Positions 1 to 7,807 of a stretch of DNA of 19,581 nt are shown piece by piece; position 1 is the first letter of the stretch, and each line of letters starts with the position of its first letter. Position numbers and translations under genes: made by a program. The notes below the pieces were generated by a model. That model searched no databases, had not been told where the DNA came from, and worked only from the letters and a program-made list of their open reading frames with translations. The stretch covers positions 2,401-21,981 of the forward strand of contig DAMU01000059.1 in NCBI GenBank assembly GCA_002499705.1, given 5' to 3'. The stretch comes from Euryarchaeota archaeon UBA91 (GTDB lineage Archaea > Thermoplasmatota > Poseidoniia > Poseidoniales > Poseidoniaceae).

Positions 1-221
1 CACAACAGCCACAACAGCCACAACAACAAGGTTGGAATCAACAGCCACAACAAGGTTGGAATCAACAGCCACAACAACAAGGTTGGAATCAACCTCAACA
101 ACCTCTCCAAAACGTTCAACCAACAATTCGCTCGGGCGTTCTTTGTCGTGGTTGTGGTATTGGCCTTGATCCATATTGGCGATTTTGCCCGGTATGTGGG
201 ACTCAAAACGTTGTTCGCTGA
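1..221 (+). CDS. C-terminal fragment of a Q/P/G/W/N-rich protein ending in a zinc ribbon
   Basis: This is the 3' end of a gene that begins before the window. The reading frame starts at base 3 and stays open to a TGA at 219-221. The visible 72 residues have two parts. The first is a low-complexity stretch of repeated QQPQQ(Q)GWN units. The second is a compact C-terminal module with two CxxC knuckles (CRGC and CPVC, 14 residues between them), ending CGTQNVVR. Four cysteines in this arrangement form a typical zinc ribbon. The repeats look like a disordered, sticky linker tethering the ribbon to an upstream domain that cannot be seen. In related marine archaea such tails often sit on membrane or multi-domain proteins (general recollection). 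The gene meets its convergent neighbour with no spacer. Function unknown. Confidence 0.75.
   Translation, partial: QQPQQPQQQGWNQQPQQGWNQQPQQQGWNQPQQPLQNVQPTIRSGVLCRGCGIGLDPYWRFCPVCGTQNVVR
3..89 (+). repeat. In-frame tandem repeat encoding QQPQQ(Q)GWN
   Basis: Three imperfect copies of a 24-27 base unit sit at about 12-38 or earlier, 39-62 and 63-89. Each encodes QQPQQQGWN or QQPQQGWN, and an extra QQP block lies at the start. Copies differ by one CAA codon, which points to slippage or recombination in a coding microsatellite. The repeat may continue upstream of the window. Confidence 0.8.
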
Positions 222-1394
222 TTAATCCCAAAGAATAAACTCGCCATTTGAGATAAATTGAGTGTCATCAAGCCATACACTGGCATTTTTGAGGACTCCT
301 GGAATGTGTATGCCAACTGCTGAGTTCCCTCCCAGCGTTGTGTTATCCCCTACAGAAAAATAGCATGTCCCAAGTCGCTTTTCGTCCTCAAGGACATTGC
401 CGAAAAGTCGCGCTTGGGGGTTCATTCCAAAACCAAATTCTGCCATGGTCCAAACACTCTCTCTGTCTTTAGAACGAAGACGTTTCGCCGCTTCTCCGAA
501 TTCTTGGCGAATCGCAGCTGCGATAGTTCCACCTTTCACGTCCATAACAATCCCATCTTCAACGATGAGTGAAATCGGTTCGTCAACTAAATTCGATTCC
601 CATGACCCGTCAATCACGACAGTCCCGTTCATTGAACCTTCACGAGGCATGATGAATGCTTTTCCAGCAGGTAGATTGGTCAGCATCTTGGGACGATTGC
701 ATATTCCGTTGTCGTCCAATTTCCATTCACGCCAATTGACTTCGAACGTTACGTTCGTACCTTGTTCTGAGGTAACTTTGACAATTCTTCTTCTACGGAA
801 GTAAGGCCCTAAATCGCTAATTCGCTGTTTGATGAGAGAAAAATCTGCAGACATTCCGCCACGGCTAAACATCTCGTTTGTCATTCCAGGCATCGTTGCA
901 ACTCGAGATCCCTCACGAAGTGATTGACGAATCGCACGGGTATGCGTTAATGAATAACGGGTAGGAGCGATTACAACTTGTTGTTGTCGCATAAGGTGAG
1001 CTACTGGAGAAGGCGGTTCTTCTCCATGATGTCTTGCTTTGGGCATGACGATGAGAAGTACATTGTCAGAGCGTTCATTGGCAGCCTCGTGTAAAGCCTG
1101 ACCTATATCCCCAGTTGATGGGTCACATACAATGAGAACATTTTCTCCCCTCCGCACATCCATACAGGTTTTTATTACAGTCTGAGCGCTTATTTTCAGT
1201 TGTTCAGCCACTTCTTCTATAGAAAGTTCTTCGAACGGAATGACTTCATTTGATGGTGTGTCATTCGGTTGCCCCATCATGTCAACAGGCTCTTCACTCG
1301 TGTCTTTAATTTCGTCAACAACTTCGTCGATTTCTATGTCATCTGTATCAACAGGCGGCTTTTTCTTTGCCTTGCGGGAAAAAGGTCGCACCAT
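222..1394 (-). CDS. Aminopeptidase T-like protein (peptidase family M29, COG2309)
   Basis: The 390-residue product matches the leucyl aminopeptidase (aminopeptidase T)/M29 fold. The C-terminal half carries the family blocks NLPAGKAFIMPREGS (residues 240-254), AEFGFGMNPQARL (318-330), GNVLEDEK (332-339) and IHIPGV (362-367). M29 enzymes are dinuclear-metal cytoplasmic exopeptidases that release N-terminal residues. Glu252 and Glu319 fit the expected ligands. However, position 345 is Tyr where relatives usually have His (GTxHIAxGDN), and the usual HxD reads H363-I-P365. Metal binding may therefore be altered. Residues 1-60 are a charged, acidic, probably disordered extension. Met39/Met40 are alternative starts that would trim it. 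The gene is divergent from the M32 peptidase, and its TAA stop directly abuts the preceding gene's stop. It could be a non-peptidase paralogue. Confidence 0.75.
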   Translation of the reverse strand: MVRPFSRKAKKKPPVDTDDIEIDEVVDEIKDTSEEPVDMMGQPNDTPSNEVIPFEELSIEEVAEQLKISAQTVIKTCMDVRRGENVLIVCDPSTGDIGQALHEAANERSDNVLLIVMPKARHHGEEPPSPVAHLMRQQQVVIAPTRYSLTHTRAIRQSLREGSRVATMPGMTNEMFSRGGMSADFSLIKQRISDLGPYFRRRRIVKVTSEQGTNVTFEVNWREWKLDDNGICNRPKMLTNLPAGKAFIMPREGSMNGTVVIDGSWESNLVDEPISLIVEDGIVMDVKGGTIAAAIRQEFGEAAKRLRSKDRESVWTMAEFGFGMNPQARLFGNVLEDEKRLGTCYFSVGDNTTLGGNSAVGIHIPGVLKNASVWLDDTQFISNGEFILWD

Positions 1395-1488
1395 ATACTC
1401 GCGAGGAGGGCTTGTATCTTCAATGTGTGGCAGTTTTTATGGAAACAGTTTGTTCAACGCTTCAAAAATATTGACACGAGTCTTCTTC
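1395..1488. promoter_or_regulatory. Divergent promoter region between the two peptidase genes
   Basis: This 94-base gap serves two genes reading outward. For the plus-strand peptidase an A/T-rich TATA-like element lies at 1464-1472 (AAAAATATT). It is 17-25 bases before the ATG at 1489 and fits a short-leader or leaderless start slightly downstream. For the minus-strand gene a TATA-like CATAAAAAC (minus strand) lies at about 1433-1441, roughly 40 bases before its ATG. The elements were picked by eye and are weak evidence. Confidence 0.3.
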
Positions 1489-3009
1489 ATGGTGGATGCT
1501 TTCGCAAGTATGATGCAAACATATGGTGTGTTCATTGAACGTGTAAAAGACATCCACCGACTTGGTGCCTTACAAGGCCACTTGGGGTGGGACCAAGAGA
1601 CGATTATGCCCTCAAAGGGTTCTGATGCTCGCTCAGATATCCTCTCATGGCTTGCTGCTGAACGTCACGAACGCCTTACTGACCCGGTAATGGGTCAAAT
1701 GCTCGATTCTTTAGAACAGGAGCAAGAATTGGATGCAGATCAGCAAGCGAATGTGAGAGAGATGCGTAGAGCATACGATAAAGCGATTAAACTTCCATCA
1801 GAGTTTGTTGCTGCTTTTGCAAAAGCAAAATCCGAAGCGCTTCTTTCTTGGCAAAAAGCCAGGCAGAATTCAGATTTTGAAGCATTTCAACCTCAATTAG
1901 AATCACTTATCGCAATGACAAAGGAAAAAATTGCCTATTATGGAGGTCAAGAAAATCCTTATGACGTTCTTCTTGATGAGTATGAAGTTGGAATGAAAGT
2001 GACAGATTACGACCCCTTATTCGAAGGCTTACGAGCTCGTCTTGTCCCCCTTCTTGACAAAATCACCCTTGCCCAAGAGACAAATCCTGACCCAGTTTTA
2101 CCCGAAGGTCTTCAGTTTTCAATTGATGGTCAAACAGAATTTTGCACAAATGTTTCTCAAGCAATGGGATTTGATTTTGAAGCTGGAAGAATGGATGCTT
2201 CAACACACCCTTTCTCAGCCGGACTTTGGCCAGGCGACACACGTTTCACAACCCGATTTGATGAATTCGATCCATTTTCTTGCTTGTATGCAGTCATGCA
2301 TGAAACCGGCCATGCCTTGTATGAACAAGGACTTTCCAAGCAATTTTCCTTAACACCTCGTGGAGCAGCAGTCTCTCTTGGTGTTCATGAGTCTCAGAGC
2401 CGATTTTGGGAAAATCAAATCGGAAGGACCTCTGCATTTTGGAGCGTTGCACTCCCCTGGTTTAGGGAACAGTTTCCAGACGCCCCAGATTGGAACCCGG
2501 CAACACTCAATCGAATTGCAAATACTGTTTCAAAAGGCTTTATTCGCGTCGAGGCAGATGAAGTAACCTACAACTTACATGTCATGCTTCGATACGAAAT
2601 CGAAAAGAAAATTTTCAATGAAGACCTTCCAATTTCGAAGTTACCTGAAACGTGGAATGCGATGTATAAGGAATGGTTTGGCATTGAAGTTCCGGAAGAT
2701 CGAGTAGGATGTCTTCAGGACATTCATTGGTCAATGGGCGCTTTTGGATACTTTCCGACCTATACTTTGGGCAATCTTTACGCCGCACAATTACTCGAAT
2801 CAATGAATGATGAACTTGGAGATATTGACCAAATCATTTCTTCTGGTGACTGGTCGAGCCTTCTTCAATGGCTACGCCCCAAAATCCACGAACAAGGCAG
2901 TAAATTAACGCCAGCTGAATTGATAGAATCTGCTACAGGCTCTCCGCCTTCCCCCGAACCATTTCTTCGTTATGTCGAAGAAAAGTATGGCTCTTTGTAT
3001 GGCTTGTAA
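1489..3009 (+). CDS. Carboxypeptidase Taq (metallocarboxypeptidase, family M32)
   Basis: The 506-residue enzyme has the full M32 signature set: HPFSAGLWPGDTRFTTR, the zinc-binding HETGH (residues 271-275), HESQSRFWEN with the third ligand Glu301, RVEADEVTYNLH, and LQDIHWSMGAFGYFPTYTLGN. Length and spacing match the known family (about 500 residues, HExxH near residue 270). M32 enzymes remove C-terminal amino acids from peptides in the cytoplasm, generally with broad specificity, so the role here is peptide recycling. There is no signal peptide. The open frame extends upstream to 1240, but that part lies antisense within the aminopeptidase gene and has no family similarity. ATG 1489 was chosen; ATG 1510 (MMQTYG) is an equally good alternative by family length. 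The stop directly abuts the stop of the next, convergent gene. Confidence 0.95.
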   Translation: MVDAFASMMQTYGVFIERVKDIHRLGALQGHLGWDQETIMPSKGSDARSDILSWLAAERHERLTDPVMGQMLDSLEQEQELDADQQANVREMRRAYDKAIKLPSEFVAAFAKAKSEALLSWQKARQNSDFEAFQPQLESLIAMTKEKIAYYGGQENPYDVLLDEYEVGMKVTDYDPLFEGLRARLVPLLDKITLAQETNPDPVLPEGLQFSIDGQTEFCTNVSQAMGFDFEAGRMDASTHPFSAGLWPGDTRFTTRFDEFDPFSCLYAVMHETGHALYEQGLSKQFSLTPRGAAVSLGVHESQSRFWENQIGRTSAFWSVALPWFREQFPDAPDWNPATLNRIANTVSKGFIRVEADEVTYNLHVMLRYEIEKKIFNEDLPISKLPETWNAMYKEWFGIEVPEDRVGCLQDIHWSMGAFGYFPTYTLGNLYAAQLLESMNDELGDIDQIISSGDWSSLLQWLRPKIHEQGSKLTPAELIESATGSPPSPEPFLRYVEEKYGSLYGL

Positions 3010-3297
3010 TCACTCATCTTCGGACCCAAGCATAGCATTCATGCGTGCAGTTAGGTCGTTAATTGCGTTCATCAAGTCATCAGTTCTATCTTCTTCATTA
3101 TCAGTTCCAAAGGATATTCCAAGCATAGTAACCATGGCACCTGACAGCATGATAACTGCAGGCATGTAGACTTCAGCTGCGGTCATTTCTCCGTTTGCTG
3201 CTTCCATCCAACCAAGTACTGCGCCAATGATAAAAACAGTAAATCCTACGATAACCTGCTGATATCCTTCTCCAATATTTTCTTCTAACCAATTCAT
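3010..3297 (-). CDS. Small two-helix membrane protein, function unknown
   Basis: This 95-residue product is not recognised as a known family. It has two predicted membrane helices, roughly residues 13-33 (IVGFTVFIIGAVLGW) and 43-64 (YMPAVIMLSGAMVTMLG), joined by a short acidic loop. The C-terminal tail of about 30 residues is charged and amphipathic (DRTDDLMNAINDLTARMNAML) and could form a short coiled coil for self-association or partner binding. The gene is the last on the minus strand before the convergent M32 peptidase, with no bases between the two stops. A TATA-like element 35-44 bases upstream suggests its own promoter, separate from the dihydroorotase operon. The compositional bias and placement support a real gene. 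Confidence 0.65.
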   Translation of the reverse strand: MNWLEENIGEGYQQVIVGFTVFIIGAVLGWMEAANGEMTAAEVYMPAVIMLSGAMVTMLGISFGTDNEEDRTDDLMNAINDLTARMNAMLGSEDE

Positions 3298-3331
3298 ATA
3301 TTTCCCTAAATTGCAATTATTAAACTAAGTG

Positions 3332-3341
3332 TATAATAATA
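3332..3341 (-). promoter_or_regulatory. TATA-like element for the small membrane protein gene
   Basis: The gap 3298-3365 is very A/T-rich. On the minus strand it contains ATTATTATAC, 35-44 bases before the ATG at 3297. That spacing suits an archaeal TATA box with a leader of about 10-15 bases. No Shine-Dalgarno sequence is seen before the ATG. Confidence 0.4.
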
Positions 3342-3365
3342 TCTCAAAATCGAAGTATAGGTTTC

Positions 3366-4814
3366 TTACTTCCATGGGCCCATGAGAATTGGAGAGCCAG
3401 ATGTTCCTTTTTCGACCAGAATACGGCCCTTTGGTCCAGTCGCTTCGGTTCGCTCAAAGACAGGCACTCCTGCAACGATGGTCACTTTTGCCCATCCTAC
3501 CAGTTCGTGACCATTGAATGGATTCCAGCCAACACGAGCCCAAGAATTCTCATCTTTGACTTCTTGAACGGTTTCCATATCAACGAGAACCAAATCTGCA
3601 TCAAGTCCGACTTCAATGCTTCCTTTGCCGATCATGTTGAAGCAATCTGCAACATTGGTTGACATCCATTGTGCAACTTGTTCTATTGTGCATCGCCCAG
3701 ATTTTGCATGAGTGAGCATAACTGCAAGAGATGTTTCAACACCTGGCATTCCACTCGGTGCTTTTGGGAAGCCGAGTGCTTTTGCTTCCAAAGGATGTGG
3801 TGCGTGGTCAGTGGCTATGCATTGAATGGTTCCATCAAGCAAACGTCTCCAGAGAATGTCTTTGTCCTCTTGATACCGAATAGGTGGATTCATCTGAAGT
3901 CGAGTTCCTTGCTCTGCAACATCGACATCTGTGAGGGTAAGATGTTGCGGGAGTGTCTCTGTTGTGATAATAGCGCCCTCGCCTGCTTGGGAGGGTAGGG
4001 TGGTGATTCCATTGAGCCAATCGGCTTCAAGCCCAGATGTCAAATGCAAGACGTGTAAACGATGATTATACATTTGTGCTAATTCAACAGAAAGTTGGGT
4101 TGCCAGTAATGCGGTAATATCGTCGCGCCATTCAGCGTGAGCCGCAACATCGGTACGATTCTCATAATCAGGATAACGTGAAACCAATCGCTTTTCATCT
4201 TCAGCGTGAACCGCAATAAGTCCCGCAGTCTTGGAAAATATGTTCTCTAAAGCATCTCTTTCGTTGACCAACAGTGTACCGGTTGAAGAGCCCATGAAGA
4301 TCTTAATCCCACAGATTCCAGGAACTGCAAGTGGTGCTTCTGGGGTCCCAACAGCTTCTTGCAAATCCTCGACATTGTCAGGGGTTGCTCCGATAAAGAA
4401 TCCGTAATTATTGACGCATTTAGCAGCAGCAGTATCGAGTTTCATCTGCATGCCCGCCATATTGGTAATGGATGGTTTGTTATTCGGCATATCGAGGAAT
4501 GAAGTTACTCCACCACTTACTGCAGCCGCAGAGCCACTTCCCAAATCTTCTTTCTCTGGCTGGCCCGGGTCTCTGAAATGCACTTGCGGGTCAATTATTC
4601 CAGGCAGGAGGTGCAAACCCGAGCCGTCGATAAGAAGTTCATCATCAAGATGATTCAATTCGTTTGGAGCCGATACGGCATCAATGATACCATTCTTAAC
4701 TCGAACATCTGCGAGGCGTGTAGAGTCTGGCAAGACGACGGTTGCACCGACGATAAGTATGTTTCCGGGGGTATGTGAAGTCTCCATGAGCACTAACAAA
4801 GGAATCAAGGCCAT
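3366..4814 (-). CDS. pyrC: Dihydroorotase (class I, amidohydrolase superfamily)
   Basis: The 482-residue protein is a cyclic amidohydrolase converting carbamoyl-aspartate to dihydroorotate in pyrimidine synthesis. Visible motifs are PGIIDPQVHFRDPG (residues 71-84), GIKIFMGSSTGT (169-180) with Lys171 in the position of the carbamylated metal-bridging lysine, AVHAED (201-206), LHVLHLTS (253-260) and the ATDHAPH signature (334-340). The first metal motif reads D-P-Q-V-H rather than the textbook D-x-H-x-H. The same DxQVHFREPG and KxFMGSSTGxxLV pattern is recalled from dihydroorotases of Bacteroidetes type, so this is probably a natural subclass. The start at 4814 adds a hydrophobic decapeptide; Met10 (4787) is a credible alternative because the domain begins at about residue 18. 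It is last in the probable operon, 19 bases after mogA. Allantoinase is a less likely reading. Confidence 0.88.
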   Translation of the reverse strand: MALIPLLVLMETSHTPGNILIVGATVVLPDSTRLADVRVKNGIIDAVSAPNELNHLDDELLIDGSGLHLLPGIIDPQVHFRDPGQPEKEDLGSGSAAAVSGGVTSFLDMPNNKPSITNMAGMQMKLDTAAAKCVNNYGFFIGATPDNVEDLQEAVGTPEAPLAVPGICGIKIFMGSSTGTLLVNERDALENIFSKTAGLIAVHAEDEKRLVSRYPDYENRTDVAAHAEWRDDITALLATQLSVELAQMYNHRLHVLHLTSGLEADWLNGITTLPSQAGEGAIITTETLPQHLTLTDVDVAEQGTRLQMNPPIRYQEDKDILWRRLLDGTIQCIATDHAPHPLEAKALGFPKAPSGMPGVETSLAVMLTHAKSGRCTIEQVAQWMSTNVADCFNMIGKGSIEVGLDADLVLVDMETVQEVKDENSWARVGWNPFNGHELVGWAKVTIVAGVPVFERTEATGPKGRILVEKGTSGSPILMGPWK

Positions 4815-4833
4815 GAACTCTTTGTTCTAACTC

Positions 4834-5418
4834 TTAGCGGCGACGAGCTGCTTTCGGTCGAAAGGCTTCGCATATCTCATCGTAGGTATCGATGTATGGG
4901 CCACCGATGAGGTCGACACAGTAAGGCACTGCTTTCCAAATTTCATCAATTGTTTCACGGATTGATTTTGGCCTTCCAGGTAGGTTGAAAATAAGGCAAG
5001 AGCCTCGAATACCCCCAAGTTGTCGAGAAAGTATGGCGGTTGGTACATACTTCAATGAAATCGCTCTCATTTGCTCGCCAAATCCAGGAAGAACTTTGTC
5101 GCAAATGTTCTCAGTTGCTTCGGGGGTTACATCTCGTACAGCAGGCCCCGTCCCTCCAGTTGTAACAATCACATGACATCCAAGGTTGTCACAGAGTTCA
5201 CGAAGTGTTTGTTCAATCACATCTTGGTCATCAGCGACGCATCTGTAGTGGACGGTGGAAGGACTTGACAAGCCTTCTTTGAAAAAAGCAAGAACGGCAG
5301 GACCGCCTTCATCTTGGTATGTTCCTGAACTTGCACGGTCACTAACCGTCACAATCCCGAGTATGGCGTGGTCACCAGAGTGAGTTTCTCGACCGGATAG
5401 GTTGTGGACCGAATCCAT
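4834..5418 (-). CDS. mogA: Molybdopterin adenylyltransferase MogA
   Basis: The 194-residue protein adenylylates molybdopterin before metal insertion during molybdenum (or tungsten) cofactor synthesis. Recognisable blocks are GIVTVSDRASSGTYQDEGGPA near residues 21-41, the nucleotide-binding TTGGTGPAVRDVTPEAT near 86-102, PGFGEQMRAISLKYVPTAILSRQ, and IFNLPGRPKSIRETI. The FGEQMR and VPTAILSRQ blocks, and the C-terminal AFRPKAARRR, resemble E. coli-type MogA more than the generic archaeal MoaB. That suggests a bacterial-type gene, though MoaB/MogA annotations are often interchanged. Start ATG 5418 is supported by a GAGGTG site eight bases upstream. It sits between a membrane protein gene (15 bases) and pyrC (19 bases), all on the minus strand, so co-transcription is likely. 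The functions of these neighbours are otherwise unrelated. Confidence 0.9.
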   Translation of the reverse strand: MDSVHNLSGRETHSGDHAILGIVTVSDRASSGTYQDEGGPAVLAFFKEGLSSPSTVHYRCVADDQDVIEQTLRELCDNLGCHVIVTTGGTGPAVRDVTPEATENICDKVLPGFGEQMRAISLKYVPTAILSRQLGGIRGSCLIFNLPGRPKSIRETIDEIWKAVPYCVDLIGGPYIDTYDEICEAFRPKAARRR

Positions 5419-5426
5419 TGTTCCAA

Positions 5427-5432
5427 CACCTC
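5427..5432 (-). promoter_or_regulatory. Ribosome-binding site of mogA
   Basis: GAGGTG on the minus strand lies eight bases before the mogA ATG and directly beside the stop codon of the upstream membrane protein gene. This supports both the chosen start and translation from an internal position in a polycistronic message. It is one of few clear Shine-Dalgarno sites in the window. Confidence 0.55.
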
Positions 5433-5433
5433 A

Positions 5434-7542
5434 TCATTCACTGCCGTATTTGGCTTGGATGTTTGCGTGGAAATTATCAAGCAGTGTATCTTCAAACAAT
5501 TCTGTTTGTCGACGCATCTTCGTTGAACGAATATGAAGGAAAGCAGCACCTACAAAGACAATAATAATCAAAGGAATTACAGCTTCTAACTTGTACTGGT
5601 GCATGAATTTGACAATACCTTCTGCTGTGTAAGCCCAAGTAACAGACGCAATGGTACCACCAATGGCTGTAGCGCTTAGAACGCGCATGAAGTTCATGCG
5701 CGATAACAAACCGAGCATTGCTCCGACCAAAACTCCCGATGCCATGAATGGAATCCAGACGAAGACAATCAATCCCCAGAAGCCCCATTTATTGATCATT
5801 TCACGCTTTTCATTGGCCATATATTCGACTGTAGAGAGCGTATCGCCGAGGAACTTTGTTTGCAGCATCTTACCGCCAAAACCGTCCTGCTTAGCAACAG
5901 CAACAATACGTTCGTCATCTTTCTGATCCTTTTCAACACGGCCTGCTCCAGAGCGTTCCGATAAGGTTGAAATTTGATTTCGCCCTTTAACGACTAATTC
6001 TTGAGAGCCTAGCAGGTCAGCATTTCGTTCCGCAATAAAGTGATGAAGTTCGGTTTGAACTTCGTCACGTGTCTTCTTGAATCTAAAGAATGCAAAGCGC
6101 TGGGTTGGACGATAAATGACGGAAACAAAGATGACTCGGTCATCGCTTGTGACCACCGCGCCTTCCATTTGGAGATTACTTCGTCGAGCGAAGAACAATT
6201 CTAAACTTTCACGCACTTCGTCTTCAACGCGAGAAAGTGTGTGTAATTCCGAAAAGAAATCTGAGTAGTTCTGTTCTTCATCAGTTTCCATTTCGCCCGA
6301 AGCGCCGACTCCAACGCCTGTGTCAAAGTCAATTGCTTCATTTATGCCAATTGTTCGTACGGTAAGTTGAACTGGTTTGAATACTCTAAAGATTGCAAAT
6401 TCTTCAAGCACTTCACGTAGGACTTCAGCGCGTACGTCTTTACTGCCTGAAAGGGTTGCATCGGTGTTTTTGTAAGGTACCATAATGTCAATTGACAAAT
6501 CCCTTGGTTCAAGTTTATACAGTTCCCAATCGATTTCAATGTTCAATCGTTGAGCGGTTTTATTGATGCAATCTTCAACCAGCCTTGCGATGTGAACTCG
6601 AGAGAGTATGTCGTCACTGTCTTGATGGTAGACCTTGTACATCAGTGGATAAATAATCAGTAATGTGATTGCTGAAAGTGAAAGTGAAGAGAATGCCATC
6701 CACCATGCAGGAATGCCAGCAGCACCACCGGCAAGCATTGCTGTTTCACGACCGCCGCCTAATTCTGCACCGATGAGGACATAACCCCAGTTGCCGAGAT
6801 CTTGAACACCCCAGCAAGAGCGGGCGCCGGTTTCAGTAATACGAACTTGATGCTTTTTCTCTGAATCAACAAACGGCAAGAAAGCTAATGCCTGTCGAGA
6901 AATATCCAACTCGAATTCAACCTTTTTGTAAATTTCTTCACCGCCTTCGACAATTGATTCATTGCCATCAAGAATTGATTGGTTAAACACAGAGATGGTG
7001 TAATTCAATTCATAGTGACCCTCTTCAAGGTCGATAAATGGGGCGGAGTAATACATTCTTCCTGCATCTGTTTCACCCGCTGGTTCAATGAATTTAGTCG
7101 TGGAATTCACCCATGTTTGAGTTGCTCCAGTATCTTCATCGATGTACTCGATTGTGTATGTTCCAAGAGCGTATCCGGTTGGGAGATTATACCCATACAT
7201 CGAAAATTTGTGTGCATCTTCGTTGGGGAAAATTAAGATCCAAGGCTCATCGGTAATCTCCTCACACTCATCCCCAATATCGAGGAAGGTTTTGGAAGCC
7301 GAATGGTCAAGAGCAGTAGAGTTGCCAAATGTCCCCGAAGTCATTCCAAAAATGAGTAAAACATACAACACGGTGTAGACAATTCCAGCCGCTAATACAA
7401 AGTTTTCTTTCTGAACCAGGAAGTTTTGCTTAAGGTCACCGGTTCGACGATTACGGATTTCAAGTAGCTCTTTTGTGACCTTGTTATGGGCTTTTGCCTC
7501 TAGGTCAATCTCGCCGTCAGAATCACTCTTACCTTCGGGCAT
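5434..7542 (-). CDS. Large membrane protein with C-terminal small multidrug export-like domain
   Basis: The 702-residue protein starts at ATG 7542 (MPEGKSDSDGE); a GTG at 7566 would add eight residues. Predicted layout, in this numbering: a charged cytoplasmic N-terminus; a membrane helix at about 48-66; an extracytoplasmic domain at about 70-275 with several N-x-S/T sequons and an immunoglobulin-like beta pattern; a helix at about 283-303; a large soluble cytoplasmic domain at about 305-580 of mixed alpha/beta and acidic character; and a C-terminal helical domain at about 590-672. That last domain (WGLIVFVWIPFMASGVLVGA, then LGLLSRMNFMRVLSATAIGG) resembles COG2426/pfam06695 'putative small multidrug export' proteins, by recollection of the pattern. 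The combination is unfamiliar. It heads the operon with mogA and pyrC. The transport role is a guess; membrane location is solid. Confidence 0.7.
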   Translation of the reverse strand: MPEGKSDSDGEIDLEAKAHNKVTKELLEIRNRRTGDLKQNFLVQKENFVLAAGIVYTVLYVLLIFGMTSGTFGNSTALDHSASKTFLDIGDECEEITDEPWILIFPNEDAHKFSMYGYNLPTGYALGTYTIEYIDEDTGATQTWVNSTTKFIEPAGETDAGRMYYSAPFIDLEEGHYELNYTISVFNQSILDGNESIVEGGEEIYKKVEFELDISRQALAFLPFVDSEKKHQVRITETGARSCWGVQDLGNWGYVLIGAELGGGRETAMLAGGAAGIPAWWMAFSSLSLSAITLLIIYPLMYKVYHQDSDDILSRVHIARLVEDCINKTAQRLNIEIDWELYKLEPRDLSIDIMVPYKNTDATLSGSKDVRAEVLREVLEEFAIFRVFKPVQLTVRTIGINEAIDFDTGVGVGASGEMETDEEQNYSDFFSELHTLSRVEDEVRESLELFFARRSNLQMEGAVVTSDDRVIFVSVIYRPTQRFAFFRFKKTRDEVQTELHHFIAERNADLLGSQELVVKGRNQISTLSERSGAGRVEKDQKDDERIVAVAKQDGFGGKMLQTKFLGDTLSTVEYMANEKREMINKWGFWGLIVFVWIPFMASGVLVGAMLGLLSRMNFMRVLSATAIGGTIASVTWAYTAEGIVKFMHQYKLEAVIPLIIIVFVGAAFLHIRSTKMRRQTELFEDTLLDNFHANIQAKYGSE

Positions 7543-7617
7543 ATACAGAGCAGAAAGGCATAGCACATGAACCCAACGATTGAAATCCCTCTATCGGTAT
7601 GTTCAGTCTTGATGTCG

Positions 7618-7629
7618 ATTTATAATTCC
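7618..7629 (-). promoter_or_regulatory. TATA-like element upstream of the membrane protein/mogA/pyrC operon
   Basis: On the minus strand the sequence GGAATTATAAAT lies about 76-87 bases before the ATG at 7542, between the tRNA gene and the operon. ATTATAAAT resembles an archaeal TATA box, and the purine-rich GGA before it could contribute to a BRE. A start about 25 bases downstream would leave a leader of roughly 45-50 bases. Confidence 0.4.
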
Positions 7630-7660
7630 AAAAGCAAAGTTGACACTTGTGATGTTGAGG

Positions 7661-7733
7661 TGGGTCAGGCCGGACTTGAACCAGCGACCTCGGCATCTTC
7701 AGTGCCGCGCTCTCCCAACTAAGCTACTGACCC
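7661..7733 (-). tRNA. tRNA-Phe (anticodon GAA)
   Basis: The minus strand folds into a complete 73-base cloverleaf. The acceptor stem is GGGTCAG paired with CTGACCC and the discriminator is A. The D arm is GCTT-AGTTGGGA-GAGC. The anticodon stem is CGGCA/TGCCG, with loop CTGAAGA giving anticodon GAA at 7698-7700. The variable region is AGGTC. The T arm is GCTGG-TTCAAGT-CCGGC with one G-T pair. No intron interrupts the anticodon loop. The bases after the discriminator are CCTC, so CCA is not encoded and must be added after transcription. It lies between the RNase PH gene and the membrane protein operon, on the same strand as both. Confidence 0.97.
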
Positions 7734-7807
7734 GTGCAGTTCGGCGAGAACCCCTGCCATATCAAGGCTTTCGCCATTGAATGTTGATGCAATCGTCTGC
7801 GACGAGT

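Noticed and set aside
1..90. CRISPR-like or satellite repeat at the window edge
   Set aside because: The repeats are in frame, encode a uniform peptide and have no spacers, so they are a coding low-complexity tract.
1240..1488. N-terminal extension of the M32 peptidase frame
   Set aside because: It lies antisense within and just beyond the M29 gene, has no similarity to the family, and family length is reached from 1489.
7734..7807. Dedicated promoter for tRNA-Phe
   Set aside because: A weak TTGATATGG lies about 27-34 bases upstream, but it is a poor match. Read-through from rph is equally possible, so it is not annotated.
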